From NCBI GenBank assembly GCA_043747835.1, contig JAYTOK010000033.1, positions 42,687-106,686 of the forward strand: a stretch of 64,000 bases of DNA, read 5' to 3'. Origin of the DNA: CADEED01 sp043747835 (lineage in GTDB: Bacteria; Pseudomonadota; Gammaproteobacteria; Steroidobacterales; Steroidobacteraceae). Both the position numbers and the translations under genes were made by a program. The notes beneath the pieces are model-generated. The model did no database searches and was not told the DNA's origin. It worked only from the letters and a program-made list of their open reading frames with translations. Of this stretch, positions 24,596-34,413 are shown piece after piece (position 1 is the first letter of the stretch; each line of letters begins with the position of its first letter).

Positions 24596-26542
24596 TTACC
24601 TCGAAAGTAATAGCTTCTCGGCGAGAGTCTTCACCGCCGTCGCGATCAGATCGGCGCCCTGGCCTTCCTGCGTCGCGTGCCGTTGCTGAAGCAGCGCCAG
24701 CTTCTGCAGGTATTCGCGGGCGATATCCGGCCGGCGCCGCGCCTGGCTTTCGAGCGCGTTGACCAGCAGCATGCGCGGCCTCAGCAGATCGCCCCCATGC
24801 AACGCGACATCGAACAGGTGATCGAAGATCGCGCGCTCCTGATACAGGAACGATTCGCTCGTCTGCATGCGTGCGGCCAGACCGACCGCCAGCGCCTGCT
24901 CGATGGCCGTCAAATAGCCGGGCAGCAACTCCGCGGGCGGCGTCGCCAGCGCGGCGGGCGTCTCCTCGCGCTTCAGCGCCAGCAGCATCGTCAATCGCGC
25001 AACCAGATCGTGCAGCAGCGTGAGGGCGTCGTGCGCGGACGTTCCCAGTTCGAACGCCTGCTCGTACTCGATGGCGCTCTTTCCGGCCCACGTCGGCTGC
25101 TCGATCGACATCTTCAATTTCCACGGCGACTTCGTCGCATCGATGTGCGTGAAGACCACGACCTCGGGCGGCGACGAGTCGGGCGCCAGGAAGCCCCGCG
25201 TCCAGGGCAGCGCGGACAGGATGAACCCGCCCTGCTTCATCCACGGCAACAGGAACGACGTTTTCGCATTCGTCCGCAGGAACACTTCCTCCGCGAGGAA
25301 CATCGGCAACGCGCGCGCGATGCGGCCGAGCTCGTTCGTCGGCTGGGTGATCACCTTGCCGGCACCGCCGTCCGGCGGCGCTTCCCCGCTCGCGCAGACG
25401 AACGCGATGCGCGGCGCGGATTCCGACTTCGCCGGCAGCACGCGCTCGAACTCGAGCACACCACGCGTCCACACCGGCTGATCGAGCCGCATGAGCACGA
25501 CTTCGAGCGGTGCTGTCACCTCGCCATAACGCTTCTGCGCGTCGTCGAGCTTCGATTCCCAGAACTGCAGGTGCTCGCGCCAATCAGGCCGCTGCCGCGA
25601 GTAGAGTTGCTCGAGTAGTTTGCGCGCCTCCGCGAACATGCCGAGCTCGACGAACGCGCGCAGCAGATTGTTGCCGACGGTGAGCCCGTGCGCGTCGAGA
25701 TCGAAGCGCGGCTGCGTGAGCCGGATCAGCAGTTCCGTGTGGCCGCGATTGCCGAGATCGCCGCTGAGCTGCATCAGGAGATCCGCCGGGACCGGCGTCG
25801 CGCGGCCCAATGCTTCTTCGTAGAGGCGCGCCGCTTCATCGAGATTGCCCGCGTCCATCGAGATGCGCGCGAGCCAGAGTTGCGCGCGCCAACTACCGGG
25901 CAATCCCGCGGCGCGACGATACGCCTCGATCATGGCTTCCTGGCTGCCTCTGGTGTTCGTCGCGACGTACCAGTTGAGCGCGGTCTCCTCGTTGGGCGAG
26001 AGCTGCAGCGCGCGCCAGATCAGCTCCTGCGCGCGTTCGTGATCGCCGGCCGCGTCGTATGCACGCGCGAGATTCGCCAATAGATAGGCATCCTCCCCAT
26101 GTTTCGCAATCGCGCGCTCGAGCACCTGGCGGGCACCGGCGTGATCCTTGAGCTGCAGCAGCGCGACGCCGAGAATCATCGCGCCGCGGCGCGGCTGCGG
26201 ATCCGTTTCCGCGAGGTGCCGCGCGGCCTCGATCACGTCCGCCGCGAAGTCGTCGTTGAGCGCGCCGACCACGAGATCGTAGAGCGCATCCGGATTGCCG
26301 CGATTGGCGGCGAGATTCGGCAGCAGGACGTCGCGACGCCAGGTCTCGCGGCCGAGCTCCACCTTGCGACCGAACTGGTCGTAGACGCGGATCAGCTTCT
26401 CGCTACTCGCGGACGCTGGCGCGGACTTCGCGTCGGCGGTCGGCGGCGAGCCAGTGAGCGGCACAGCAGGCCTCGCCGGACCCAGCGTGATCTGCGGCGA
26501 TGTCGTTGGCGTGCGGCCCAGGATGCGGTCGAGAATGGACAT
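24596..26542 (-). CDS. Large TPR-repeat protein of unknown function
   Basis: The 648-residue protein has no signal peptide. After a Pro/Ala-rich N-terminus, TPR-like helices cover about residues 90-330 (ARQVLERAIAKHGEDAYLLA, NLARAYDAAGDHERAQELIW, ARLYEEALGR, AEARKLLEQLYSRQ). The C-terminal half is mixed, with PRIAFVCASGEAPPDGGAGK, LGRIARALPMFLAEEVFLRT and a long helical end. The C-terminal part resembles no family I know. TPR domains mediate protein contacts, so it may scaffold something not visible here. I start at MSILDRILGRT (26542) because the frame further out runs through non-coding sequence. A divergent hydrolase gene starts 139 bases away. Confidence 0.75.
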   Translation of the reverse strand: MSILDRILGRTPTTSPQITLGPARPAVPLTGSPPTADAKSAPASASSEKLIRVYDQFGRKVELGRETWRRDVLLPNLAANRGNPDALYDLVVGALNDDFAADVIEAARHLAETDPQPRRGAMILGVALLQLKDHAGARQVLERAIAKHGEDAYLLANLARAYDAAGDHERAQELIWRALQLSPNEETALNWYVATNTRGSQEAMIEAYRRAAGLPGSWRAQLWLARISMDAGNLDEAARLYEEALGRATPVPADLLMQLSGDLGNRGHTELLIRLTQPRFDLDAHGLTVGNNLLRAFVELGMFAEARKLLEQLYSRQRPDWREHLQFWESKLDDAQKRYGEVTAPLEVVLMRLDQPVWTRGVLEFERVLPAKSESAPRIAFVCASGEAPPDGGAGKVITQPTNELGRIARALPMFLAEEVFLRTNAKTSFLLPWMKQGGFILSALPWTRGFLAPDSSPPEVVVFTHIDATKSPWKLKMSIEQPTWAGKSAIEYEQAFELGTSAHDALTLLHDLVARLTMLLALKREETPAALATPPAELLPGYLTAIEQALAVGLAARMQTSESFLYQERAIFDHLFDVALHGGDLLRPRMLLVNALESQARRRPDIAREYLQKLALLQQRHATQEGQGADLIATAVKTLAEKLLLSR

Positions 26543-26620
26543 CGGTGAGCGGTTATACCGCAGTTCCCGAAGCCGGGATTCAGGAGATGCCACGAGATTC
26601 CGTGCGATCGCGGCGTAGAG

Positions 26621-26651
26621 GGCATCCATCGCTTTTTTAGGGATGGATGCC
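26621..26651. promoter_or_regulatory. Inverted repeat in a divergent intergenic region
   Basis: GGCATCCATC (26621-26630) is exactly complementary to GATGGATGCC (26642-26651), with an 11-base T-rich loop. It lies between the divergent TPR and CocE genes and could be a shared operator. The T-run (26633-26638) sits in the loop, so a terminator is less likely. Confidence 0.45.
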
Positions 26652-26680
26652 GAGGCAGGGTTGGGCCAAACTTCTCCCAT

Positions 26681-28363
26681 ATGCTCAAGACAATTCCCGC
26701 ACTCCTTGCGTTCCTCGGCCTCAGCACTGCTCACGCTGGCGACGTTCTGATCAAGTCCGGAAACGCCACGATCTCCGCGACGCTCGAACTACCCGACTCC
26801 GGAAAGGAGCGTCTTCCCGCCGTCCTCGTCTTCGACATCTACACCGACCCGGCCACGCTCGCGCGGCAAGCGAAGGAAATTGGGGCTCGCGGCTTCGCCG
26901 CTGTGATCGCCGACGTGCGCGGCAAACGGCTGAGCCCCGACCCGATCGCGCCCTACGAGCACGTCGCCGAAGACGCTCGCGCGGTCATCGAATGGATAGC
27001 CGAGCAGCCCTGGAGCAACGGCAAGGTCGGAATGATTGGCGGCAGCTACTCCGGCTACACGGCATGGGCGGCGGCGAAGAAGAAGCCCCGCGCGCTGAAG
27101 GGAATCGCGGTCTCCGCGGCAGCGATTCCAGGCCAGGGATTGCCGATGTACAACAACGTGTTCCTGACGGCCAATTACCCGTGGGTGTTCTTCGTCACGA
27201 ACAACAAGCTACTCGACGATGCGGTCTACGGCGACGCGGCGCGTTGGGGCAAGCTGCCTCGTGAGTGGTTCTTCAGCGGCCGGCCCTATCGTGAAATCGA
27301 TGCAATCGATGGCACGCCGAACCCGTGGCTGCAGAAATGGCTGCAACACCCCTCCTACGACGAGTACTGGCAGTCGATGGTCCCGTTCCGCAAGGACTTC
27401 GCGCGCATCGACATGCCCGTCCTCACGATCACCGGGTACTACGACGATGGCCAGATTTCGGCTGTCCAGTACATGAGAGACCATCTCACCCACCGCCCGA
27501 AGGCCGAGCACTATCTCGTCATCGGGCCGTACGACCACTTCGGAACGCACGCGCCGGTCAAGACCGAGACGTTCCGCAATTACACGATCGACGCCTCCGC
27601 GCAATTCGACTCGCTGAAGCTCAAGCTCGACTTCATGGACTACGTGCTCAAGGGCGCACCGAAACCGGCGATGTTGCGCGACCGCGTGAACTACCAGGTC
27701 ATGGGCGCCGACGAATGGCGCGCAGCGCCGTCGCTCGCGGCCATGAATCGCCCGCAGCGCCTCTATCTAACCACCCGAAACCGCGAAGGCACGATGCCGC
27801 TCGTCGACCGCCCACCCCACGAGCCGGGCTGTGCCGTACACGAAGTGGATCTCGCCGACCGCGTGAAATTCCACAACTTCCATTCGTACCCGAACCCGAT
27901 CGTGCAAGGGCCGCTGCAGTACGTCACCGAACTCATTTACGAGAGTGCACCGTTTCCCGATGGGACGACGTTGAGCGGCGCGTTCGAGGGCTCCCTGCTC
28001 ACACGCATCAACAAGCGCGACTTCGACTACGGCGTCTCGGTCTTCGAGGCGATGGAAGGCGGAAAACTGTTTCACCTGGGATATGCACTGAATCGCGCGA
28101 GTTACGCGACCGACGGCACGCGACGCAAACTCCTGCGCCCCGGCGAGTTGGCGCCGCTACCTTTCAAAACCACACTGGTCAGTCGAAAGATGAAGGCGGG
28201 GAGCCGCCTGCTCGTGTTGGTCGACGCTGTCAAACATCCGCTCGGGCAAACCAACTATGGCACTGGCAAGGACGTCAGCGACGAGTCCATCAAGGACGCC
28301 GGCGCGCCGTTGCGTATCGAATGGTGCGCAGGCAGTTACGTCGATGTACCCGTCGACAGGTAG
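26681..28363 (+). CDS. CocE/NonD-family alpha/beta hydrolase (S15 type), secreted
   Basis: The 560-residue protein has a signal peptide (MLKTIPALLAFLGLSTAHA). The S15-like hydrolase domain has its nucleophile in IGGSYSGYTAW, the acid in TGYYDDGQISAV and the His in GPYDHFGTHAP. The C-terminal jelly-roll typical of CocE and X-Pro dipeptidyl-peptidases follows from about residue 370 (SGAFEGSLLTRINKRDFDYG). It probably cleaves an ester, acyl or peptide bond in the periplasm. The particular substrate is unknown. It nearly touches the convergent lipoprotein gene (5-base gap). Confidence 0.88.
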   Translation: MLKTIPALLAFLGLSTAHAGDVLIKSGNATISATLELPDSGKERLPAVLVFDIYTDPATLARQAKEIGARGFAAVIADVRGKRLSPDPIAPYEHVAEDARAVIEWIAEQPWSNGKVGMIGGSYSGYTAWAAAKKKPRALKGIAVSAAAIPGQGLPMYNNVFLTANYPWVFFVTNNKLLDDAVYGDAARWGKLPREWFFSGRPYREIDAIDGTPNPWLQKWLQHPSYDEYWQSMVPFRKDFARIDMPVLTITGYYDDGQISAVQYMRDHLTHRPKAEHYLVIGPYDHFGTHAPVKTETFRNYTIDASAQFDSLKLKLDFMDYVLKGAPKPAMLRDRVNYQVMGADEWRAAPSLAAMNRPQRLYLTTRNREGTMPLVDRPPHEPGCAVHEVDLADRVKFHNFHSYPNPIVQGPLQYVTELIYESAPFPDGTTLSGAFEGSLLTRINKRDFDYGVSVFEAMEGGKLFHLGYALNRASYATDGTRRKLLRPGELAPLPFKTTLVSRKMKAGSRLLVLVDAVKHPLGQTNYGTGKDVSDESIKDAGAPLRIEWCAGSYVDVPVDR

Positions 28364-28368
28364 TTGGT

Positions 28369-28728
28369 TCAGCGAGCGAGGTTGGTCGCGAGCGACGCGC
28401 TGTTCCGGGAGCCGTTCTGGCACTGGTACTCGCGGGTCACTTTCCAGAGCTCGCAGCGATTGCCTTCCGGGTTCGTGCAGCTTCTCAGCAATCCGGGGAT
28501 GAGCTCCGCGTCGCGATAGCCCCAGGTCTTGCAGCGGTTGTCAGCCATCTGGTCGGCCTGCGCCGCGCTCAAATCCGGTTCGGCCGCATCGCCGTGCTCG
28601 TAAGAGACTTTAACGATTCCGATCTCGCGATCGCCCCCGGAGGCTGACCAATGTTCCGTCGTCGCGCACGCACCGAGCAGGGAGAACGCGGGAACGAGCA
28701 GGGCGAGATTACGGAGGGCTCGGGTCAT
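28369..28728 (-). CDS. YecR-like lipoprotein (copy 1)
   Basis: The 119-residue lipoprotein has a lipobox (SLLGACATT). Its body resembles YecR-type proteins, with IGIVKVSYEHGDAAEPDLSA, then ADNRCKTWGYRDAELIPG, a Cys pair (RSCTNPEGNRCELW) and KVTREYQCQN. It is a paralogue of the protein at 39790-40107, sharing the SYE, C-WG-DA, C-W-V-REY-C pattern. The function of the family is unknown. YecR is found in flagellar regulons in enterics, but no motility gene is nearby here. Confidence 0.75.
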   Translation of the reverse strand: MTRALRNLALLVPAFSLLGACATTEHWSASGGDREIGIVKVSYEHGDAAEPDLSAAQADQMADNRCKTWGYRDAELIPGLLRSCTNPEGNRCELWKVTREYQCQNGSRNSASLATNLAR

Positions 28729-28869
28729 GGCGTGCGGTCCTGAAGAAAGATCCTGATCTGGATCTCAGGATGCACGCGCGCGGATTAACTCATCCTGAAC
28801 CCGAAACTAAACGGGACCTGAACGGCACCCGGGGACGACTCCCTCCCTCCGTCGCAACGGCAGAGCTAT

Positions 28870-29916
28870 TTACCGCGCTTCTGCCTTCAGCAATCTCAGG
28901 TACTTCTGTTGCAGCTCGCGCGCATCGGTCGCCGCGCCGTTGGCCAGGATGATCACGACTTCATCGCGCTGGATCTGCCGCGCAAAGCCTGCGGAGTATC
29001 CCGCCATGTCGCCGGCGTGCCAGGGATAGAACTTGCCGCCCTGCTCGCTCAGGAACCAGCCGTACCCGAAGCGCTTCGGCACGTGCTGCCGGTGCATGAG
29101 CGCGAGAGTTTCCGGCTTCAGCAGTTTGGCCGATACGAGTGCACGATCGAACTTGTACAAGTCTCGCGCGGTCGAGTAGATGGAGCCGGCGCCGTCGACC
29201 GCCTCGGGCGCGAAGTCCAGCGTCGCGACTTCGAGCTCAACCTGGCCGCGATGACCGACGGATAGATTTTCGGGAGTTCGTCCCGTGCGCAGCACGCCGC
29301 TGTCGCGCATGTCGGCGGGCGCGAAGATGGCGGATTGCAGAGCGGCCTCGTACGTCGTACCGGTCACCGCTTCGACGATCAGCGCGAGGCACACAAACCC
29401 GGTGTTCGAATACTCGAACTTGCCGGGAGAACTGACCGTCGCGGATTTCAAATCGTCGAACGTGATGCGCTTCGACGGGTCGCGGCTGATCGACTCGCTG
29501 ATGCCGGAAGTGTGAGTCAGCAGTTGATGGATCGTGATGGCGCCGGCCGGCGTGTTCGCGAGCGACGGTGCGATGCTGTCCAGGCGCGAGTCGACTTTCA
29601 GCTTGCCTTGCTCCACGAGCTGGAGTACGAGCATGGCAGTGAAGGGTTTAGAGATCGACGCGATCAGGAAGCGCGAGCTCGCGGTGTTGGGCGCTTTCGT
29701 TGCGGCGTTCGCGGCGCCGAAGCTCGCTTCGTAGAGGATCTCGTCGCCGTGTGCGATCAGAACGTTGCCGTTGAGATCGCCGCTGGAGTGAGCCTCATCG
29801 GAAATCGCGGCGAGTTTCTCAGGCAACGACGGCGGAGCGCCGCATGCGGGCGTCAGGGAAAACGCGAGGGCCAGTAGAGGAATGACGGCGCGAATTGTCG
29901 GGCGGGGACGTGACAT
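28870..29916 (-). CDS. Serine hydrolase of the class C beta-lactamase/DD-peptidase fold
   Basis: The 348-residue secreted protein has a hydrophobic export segment (AVIPLLALAFSLTPACG, possibly a lipobox at Cys). The active-site motifs are in order: SxxK as SISKPF, YxN as YSNTGF, and the third motif as WHAGDMAGY in place of KTG. HAG is usual in esterase- or peptidase-like members (EstB, LACTB type), so true beta-lactam hydrolysis is unlikely. LTHTSGISESI is the conserved loop after SxxK. The substrate is unknown. It is divergent from the permease gene. Confidence 0.9.
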   Translation of the reverse strand: MSRPRPTIRAVIPLLALAFSLTPACGAPPSLPEKLAAISDEAHSSGDLNGNVLIAHGDEILYEASFGAANAATKAPNTASSRFLIASISKPFTAMLVLQLVEQGKLKVDSRLDSIAPSLANTPAGAITIHQLLTHTSGISESISRDPSKRITFDDLKSATVSSPGKFEYSNTGFVCLALIVEAVTGTTYEAALQSAIFAPADMRDSGVLRTGRTPENLSVGHRGQVELEVATLDFAPEAVDGAGSIYSTARDLYKFDRALVSAKLLKPETLALMHRQHVPKRFGYGWFLSEQGGKFYPWHAGDMAGYSAGFARQIQRDEVVIILANGAATDARELQQKYLRLLKAEAR

Positions 29917-30037
29917 CGGACGACGCTACCGGTTCGGCCTCGCGCCAGCAAGTCGATGGTTGGATGGTGAGACGTCCGCCAGGATTGACGCGTGCGACTT
30001 GCTAGAGGCCGAACCCGCAAGCTCGTAGACTCGCGCG

Positions 30038-31339
30038 GTGTCTCCATCAGCACCGCAGACCACCGCCGATCAACAACTCATCCGTGGCATCAGCCGCTGG
30101 GCTCTCACTGCCTTCGCGATCAACCTGACCGTCGGCTCCGGCATCCTGGGCCTGCCCGCGAAGATGCAGGCGCTCGTCGGCAACTACAGCATCCTCGTGA
30201 TGATCGGCTGCGGCTTGTTGATGGCCTGCATCGCGCTGTGTTTCGCGGAAGTCGCCAGCCGATTCGATCGCACGGGCGGGCCGCAGTTCTACGCCTCACA
30301 AGCCTTGGGTCCCGTCGCGGGATTTTCGGTGGGCTGGCTGCTGTGGATCTCGCGCATCGGCTCCTGCGCCGCCGTCTCGAACCTCGCCGTCGACTACGGC
30401 AAAGTGTTGTGGCCCGCGCTCTCACAGCCGATCGTGCGGGCAATGGCTATCAGTGCGCTGGTGCTCGCGTACACGTGGATCAACATCCGCGGCATCCGCC
30501 AGACCGCCGCGGTCAACACCGGATTCACCGTGCTCAAGATCGTGCCGCTGGTCGCGTTCGTCGTGATTGGCCTGGCGTTCGTCGAACCGGCTGCGTTGAC
30601 GCTGCCCGAAACTCCCGCGATGAAGGATCTGTCGACCGCAATCTTGTTAGCCGCGTTCGCATTCATTGGCTTCGACGGCACGACCGTTCTCGCGGGAGAG
30701 GTGCGCAACCCGCAGCGCTCTGTGCCATTTGCGATCCTGACGTCGGTGGCTTGCGTGCTCGTGCTGTACACGTTGATCCAGATCGTCTGCGTCGGCACAT
30801 TGCCGGGGCTCGCGACTTCGGAACGGCCGATTGCCGATGCGGCCACGACGTTTGCCGGACCCTGGGGCGCCATCGTCATCGCAATGACTGCGGTCGTCGC
30901 ATGTGCCGGGGTGTTCGGTGCGTCGATGACGCCGGGCACACGACTGCTGTTCGCGATGTCGGATCAGGGTCAGTTGCCGAAGCCGCTCGCACGCGTGCAT
31001 GAGCGATTCCGCACGCCAGTCGTCGCGATCCTGTTCACAGCCGCTGCCGCGCTCATGCTCGCGGTGTCCGGCTCGTTCATCTATCTCGCGAAGATCACGC
31101 TGATCGCGCGACTGCTGGTCTACGTGACGACTTGCGTAACGCTATTGATCTTCCGGCGACGTGCCAACGCGCCACCGGCGCATTTCGAGCTCCTCGGCGG
31201 CGCCGCATTCGCAATCATCGGCTCCCTGCTCTGCCTCGGCTTTCTGGCGAACAGTTCGATGCGCGAACTATTCGATGTGGCGATCGCACTCGCCATCGGT
31301 CTGGCGGCATTCCTCTACGTCCGGAAGAGCGCCCGCTAA
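30038..31339 (+). CDS. APC-family amino acid permease
   Basis: The 433-residue transporter has about twelve membrane helices. The APC signature in helix 1 is NLTVGSGILGLPAKM, with the conserved GSGI/L break. FAFIGFDGTTVLAGEVRNPQ marks helix 6 and its following loop. It would import or exchange an amino acid or amine. The start is a GTG at 30038. The substrate is unknown. It converges on the next gene with only a 3-base gap. Confidence 0.9.
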   Translation: MSPSAPQTTADQQLIRGISRWALTAFAINLTVGSGILGLPAKMQALVGNYSILVMIGCGLLMACIALCFAEVASRFDRTGGPQFYASQALGPVAGFSVGWLLWISRIGSCAAVSNLAVDYGKVLWPALSQPIVRAMAISALVLAYTWINIRGIRQTAAVNTGFTVLKIVPLVAFVVIGLAFVEPAALTLPETPAMKDLSTAILLAAFAFIGFDGTTVLAGEVRNPQRSVPFAILTSVACVLVLYTLIQIVCVGTLPGLATSERPIADAATTFAGPWGAIVIAMTAVVACAGVFGASMTPGTRLLFAMSDQGQLPKPLARVHERFRTPVVAILFTAAAALMLAVSGSFIYLAKITLIARLLVYVTTCVTLLIFRRRANAPPAHFELLGGAAFAIIGSLLCLGFLANSSMRELFDVAIALAIGLAAFLYVRKSAR

Positions 31340-31342
31340 CGA

Positions 31343-32167
31343 TCACTGCCGCCGACACGCCGACGTCGGCTTTCCGATCTCCGCGCCGACGAGATCCGAT
31401 TTCAGCCGCATGACATTCGCACCCAGAACTGGCTGTGAATGTTGTTCTTTCGTGATCGCATCGGTCCACGTGACTGTTTTCGGAACGATGGCTGTGCCAT
31501 AGAAGCTGGATGGCCCCGAGACGCTTGCCATCACGAGCTGCTGCGGCTTCCGTGCCGCTTCCGGCGAACTCGCGCCTCCCAGCGGCTCGAGATTGAAACG
31601 CTCTTCCCGCCACCCCGAAGATGCGCCCGGCAGTTCGTAGTATGCCAACGTCTTCCCGTCGGCATTTTCTCGCCACGCGCGCGAAGATGAATCCGGCGAA
31701 CCGTTCTTGACGGCCGCGATGAGCACGACGTCGGTCGCATCGGCGGATCCCACGTTTCGCAGCGTGAGCAGGACGATCTGTCTCACCGTCAGCCCCGACG
31801 TACAAGCGTCGCCGGTCATGAGTCGATTGCCGCCATCCCATTGTTGTGCGAGCTCGTGCAGTTCCCGGCCGAGGTCTTCGTTCGGAAACAACGGACGCAA
31901 TGCCGATTCCGGCGCAGCGGAACCAGTCTGCACGAGCCGCGCGGCGAAACTCCGTGCCAACGGAAGGTCGAAGTCCGCTGCAATCCGCGCGGACATGTCG
32001 TACTCCTTCTTCTTCACATCCATCTGCTTTTCTTTTTGATTGAGCGTCGTCAGCTCGGTCTGCACCTGTTGCAGCTTCTTGTTCGCCAGGTATCCCGTGA
32101 GCGTGATCATCAATCCGACGATCACGGAAATGGTCGAAACGATCTTGGTGGTTTCGTCGAGTTTCAT
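31343..32167 (-). CDS. Membrane-anchored coiled-coil protein of unknown function
   Basis: The 274-residue protein has one N-terminal membrane helix (IVSTISVIVGLMITLTGYLA). A short coiled coil follows (KKLQQVQTELTTLNQKEKQM), then a soluble domain with ALRPLFPNEDLGRELHELAQ, GLTVRQIVLLTLRNVGSADA and a beta-rich remainder. I recognise no enzyme motif. The topology looks like a cytosolic or periplasmic domain tethered to the inner membrane. It starts 12 bases after the epimerase-like gene on the same strand and is probably cotranscribed. Confidence 0.68.
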   Translation of the reverse strand: MKLDETTKIVSTISVIVGLMITLTGYLANKKLQQVQTELTTLNQKEKQMDVKKKEYDMSARIAADFDLPLARSFAARLVQTGSAAPESALRPLFPNEDLGRELHELAQQWDGGNRLMTGDACTSGLTVRQIVLLTLRNVGSADATDVVLIAAVKNGSPDSSSRAWRENADGKTLAYYELPGASSGWREERFNLEPLGGASSPEAARKPQQLVMASVSGPSSFYGTAIVPKTVTWTDAITKEQHSQPVLGANVMRLKSDLVGAEIGKPTSACRRQ

Positions 32168-32179
32168 TGCGCTCTCCCG

Positions 32180-33286
32180 CTATTTTCCCTGCGATAGCTT
32201 CGCGAGTAACTCCGCTTCCTTTTCCATCGTCAAGCCCGCCCGCAACTTCTGCTTCTCTTCCGGCCTTCCCTTCTGCCACGCCAGCGTCTCGCGGATCGTC
32301 GTCTCCAGACTCCGGAACCTCAGCCCCTTCTTCTCCGCCCGCGCCGACGCGCAGAACAGGATCCCCGCATCCTCGCTCTCCGCCGACTGCCAGATCGGCA
32401 TGAAGTTGCCCGTCGCCTTCTCGCCGATGATCTCGTTCGCTTCGAGGAACGCAGCGCTCGCCCACGTGAACTTCGTGTCCGCGCCGGTCACCTTCTTGCT
32501 CTCCTCCAGCAACGACCCGATCGTCACCGAGCCCGGACGATTGCAGAGGTTGTACTGCCCGCTCACGCGCTTCTCGACACACACGCGGATGAAATCCGCG
32601 AGATCGCGCACGTCGATGAACTGGAACGGGTCGCCCGGCTTGCCCGGCGCCAGCATCTCGCCGCCCTTCGAAACGCGAAACGGCCAGTACGTGAAACGAT
32701 CGGTCACGTCCCCCGGCCCCGCGATGTAGCTAGGCCGGATGATGGTCGCGTTCTTGCCGAACGTTTCCTCGACGACCTTCTCGGCCAGCACTTTCAGCGC
32801 GCCGTAGTTCTCGCCCTTGTAGACGTCCGGATCCTCGCCCGCCGGCAGCTCGGCGAGCTTGGCGCCTTCATCGATGCTTCGGGACTTGAAGTCGCCATAG
32901 ACGGCGACACTCGAGATGAAGAGGTATTGCTTCACGTGCGGCTCGAGAAGATCCGCGGTGAGCTTGACCTGCTTCGGGGTATACCCCGAATTGTCGATGA
33001 CGACGTCCCAGGAATTACCTTCCAGCGACTTCACGTCGCCGTTGCGGTCGCCTAACAACTGTTCGATGCCGGGCTTCGCTTCCGAATCGCGCTTGCCGCG
33101 ATTGAACAGCGTCACTTTGTGGCCGGCGGCGGTCAGCACGTCGACGAAGTGCGGCCCGATGAAGCCGGTGCCGCCGAGGATGAGAACTCGCAACGACTTC
33201 GCTTTCCCGAAGGCCGGCACGCCGAGCAGCGTCGCGATTGCCGTACCACCCGAAGCCTTCAGTACGTCGCGCCGATTCATCGTCAT
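32180..33286 (-). CDS. Tat-exported NAD-dependent epimerase/dehydratase-like protein
   Basis: The 368-residue protein begins with a twin-arginine signal (MNRRDVLKASGGTAIATLLG), then a Rossmann start RVLILGGTGFIGPHFVDVL. The catalytic Tyr and Lys are in ENYGALKVLAEKVVEE, with SSVAVYGDF before it. ATIIRPSYIAGPGD and FQFIDVRDLADFI are the later family motifs. It is an extended SDR that would act on a sugar or a secondary metabolite in the periplasm, which is unusual because NAD must be bound before export. GGGAGAG precedes ATG 33286. Confidence 0.88.
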   Translation of the reverse strand: MTMNRRDVLKASGGTAIATLLGVPAFGKAKSLRVLILGGTGFIGPHFVDVLTAAGHKVTLFNRGKRDSEAKPGIEQLLGDRNGDVKSLEGNSWDVVIDNSGYTPKQVKLTADLLEPHVKQYLFISSVAVYGDFKSRSIDEGAKLAELPAGEDPDVYKGENYGALKVLAEKVVEETFGKNATIIRPSYIAGPGDVTDRFTYWPFRVSKGGEMLAPGKPGDPFQFIDVRDLADFIRVCVEKRVSGQYNLCNRPGSVTIGSLLEESKKVTGADTKFTWASAAFLEANEIIGEKATGNFMPIWQSAESEDAGILFCASARAEKKGLRFRSLETTIRETLAWQKGRPEEKQKLRAGLTMEKEAELLAKLSQGK

Positions 33287-33344
33287 GACTCTCTCCCTGG
33301 TGGATCAGACGGCCAGTCTTGCGCGGCTTGCGCGCGCGGAAATC

Positions 33345-34241
33345 TCAGCTTACGCCGGCATCCTGTCGGCTCGGCGCATTTTCTTCGGCCGCCGACGGCT
33401 GCGCGCGAAAGAAGAGAACGATGGCAAAGTAGAGAACCAGCGCGCCGACCGCCGGCAGAGCCACTCGCCTGACGTTTTGTTTCGCCTTGCGCCACAGCTC
33501 ATCAATGAGTTCTCTGAACGTCGCCGGCGCGCCGAGGACGATGTCGTCGAGGTGCGCGAGTTGATACTGGATCGCAATGAAGAATAGGACGACGAAACTC
33601 GCGCTTCCGAGCATCACCAATACGAGATCGAACCCGGTTTTCGTCAGGAGATCGAACGCGAACGACAGGCCCGGCAACGCATATCCAAGCGCCTGGTCGA
33701 CGAGGAAATCCGCCGATTTGTCCCGCGGTATCTGGATTGCTCCGACGACGACCATCGAAAGCCATTGCGCTCCGGTCAGCGAGGTTCCGAGGGCGATTCG
33801 AATCCGGTACACATACACGCCGATTGCGAATCCGACCATGCCCGCGGCGACAACGATCGCGGCATACGCCGCCCAATGAAGTGGATTCGGGATCACACCG
33901 AGCAAGAGGAAGGCGACACCTCCGAATATCAACGCGCCAACGGCTCCGTAAAGATCACCCTGATACCGGTTGGAGTACACATACGCTGCCCACCCCGCGG
34001 CGAACCCGATGGCGGTATCAACTCCGGGAACAGGTCTCTTCAATGTCAGGACGAGAACGATGTTCGTGAGGATGCTCACGAGCACCATCATCGACAGCGC
34101 CTCGATGATCCGCGTGAGCGTGGCCTTCGAGATGCGACCCCAGAATGCCAATCGCGCGCCTAGCACGAGCGCTATGGAGCACAAACAAAGCGCGATCAGA
34201 TCCCAGAGATTGGGATCGATGTTCGACCAGCTCATATTCAT
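33345..34241 (-). CDS. Polytopic membrane protein of unknown function
   Basis: The 298-residue protein has about seven hydrophobic segments (LIALCLCSIALVLGARLAFW, MMVLVSILTNIVLVLTL, ALIFGGVAFLLLGVIP, WAAYAAIVVAAGMVGFAIGV, LVLVMLGSASFVVLFFIAI, ALPAVGALVLYFAIVLFF). A conserved-looking polar segment is HLDDIVLGAPATFRELIDEL. No motif identifies an enzyme or transporter. ATG 34235 is an alternative start. Confidence 0.65.
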   Translation of the reverse strand: MNMSWSNIDPNLWDLIALCLCSIALVLGARLAFWGRISKATLTRIIEALSMMVLVSILTNIVLVLTLKRPVPGVDTAIGFAAGWAAYVYSNRYQGDLYGAVGALIFGGVAFLLLGVIPNPLHWAAYAAIVVAAGMVGFAIGVYVYRIRIALGTSLTGAQWLSMVVVGAIQIPRDKSADFLVDQALGYALPGLSFAFDLLTKTGFDLVLVMLGSASFVVLFFIAIQYQLAHLDDIVLGAPATFRELIDELWRKAKQNVRRVALPAVGALVLYFAIVLFFRAQPSAAEENAPSRQDAGVS

Positions 34242-34413
34242 GGAAGCATCCCAGGCTAGTTCTTGTTGTTTCTTGCCTATCTACCGACGCGAGTATGTCT
34301 GCATCCGGAAAACGTGTCCAGACGGAGGATTCCGCATCGCCACAATTCATCATCATGCGCGGCGGCACCGCTGCTACTCTGACTCGAACTCAGGATCTCG
34401 AAGTCCGGACACA

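Noticed and set aside
31215..32582. 455-residue antisense-type frame over the genes at 31343 and 32180
   Set aside because: It overlaps two same-strand genes in another frame and reads as Arg/Gly/Asp-rich shadow sequence.
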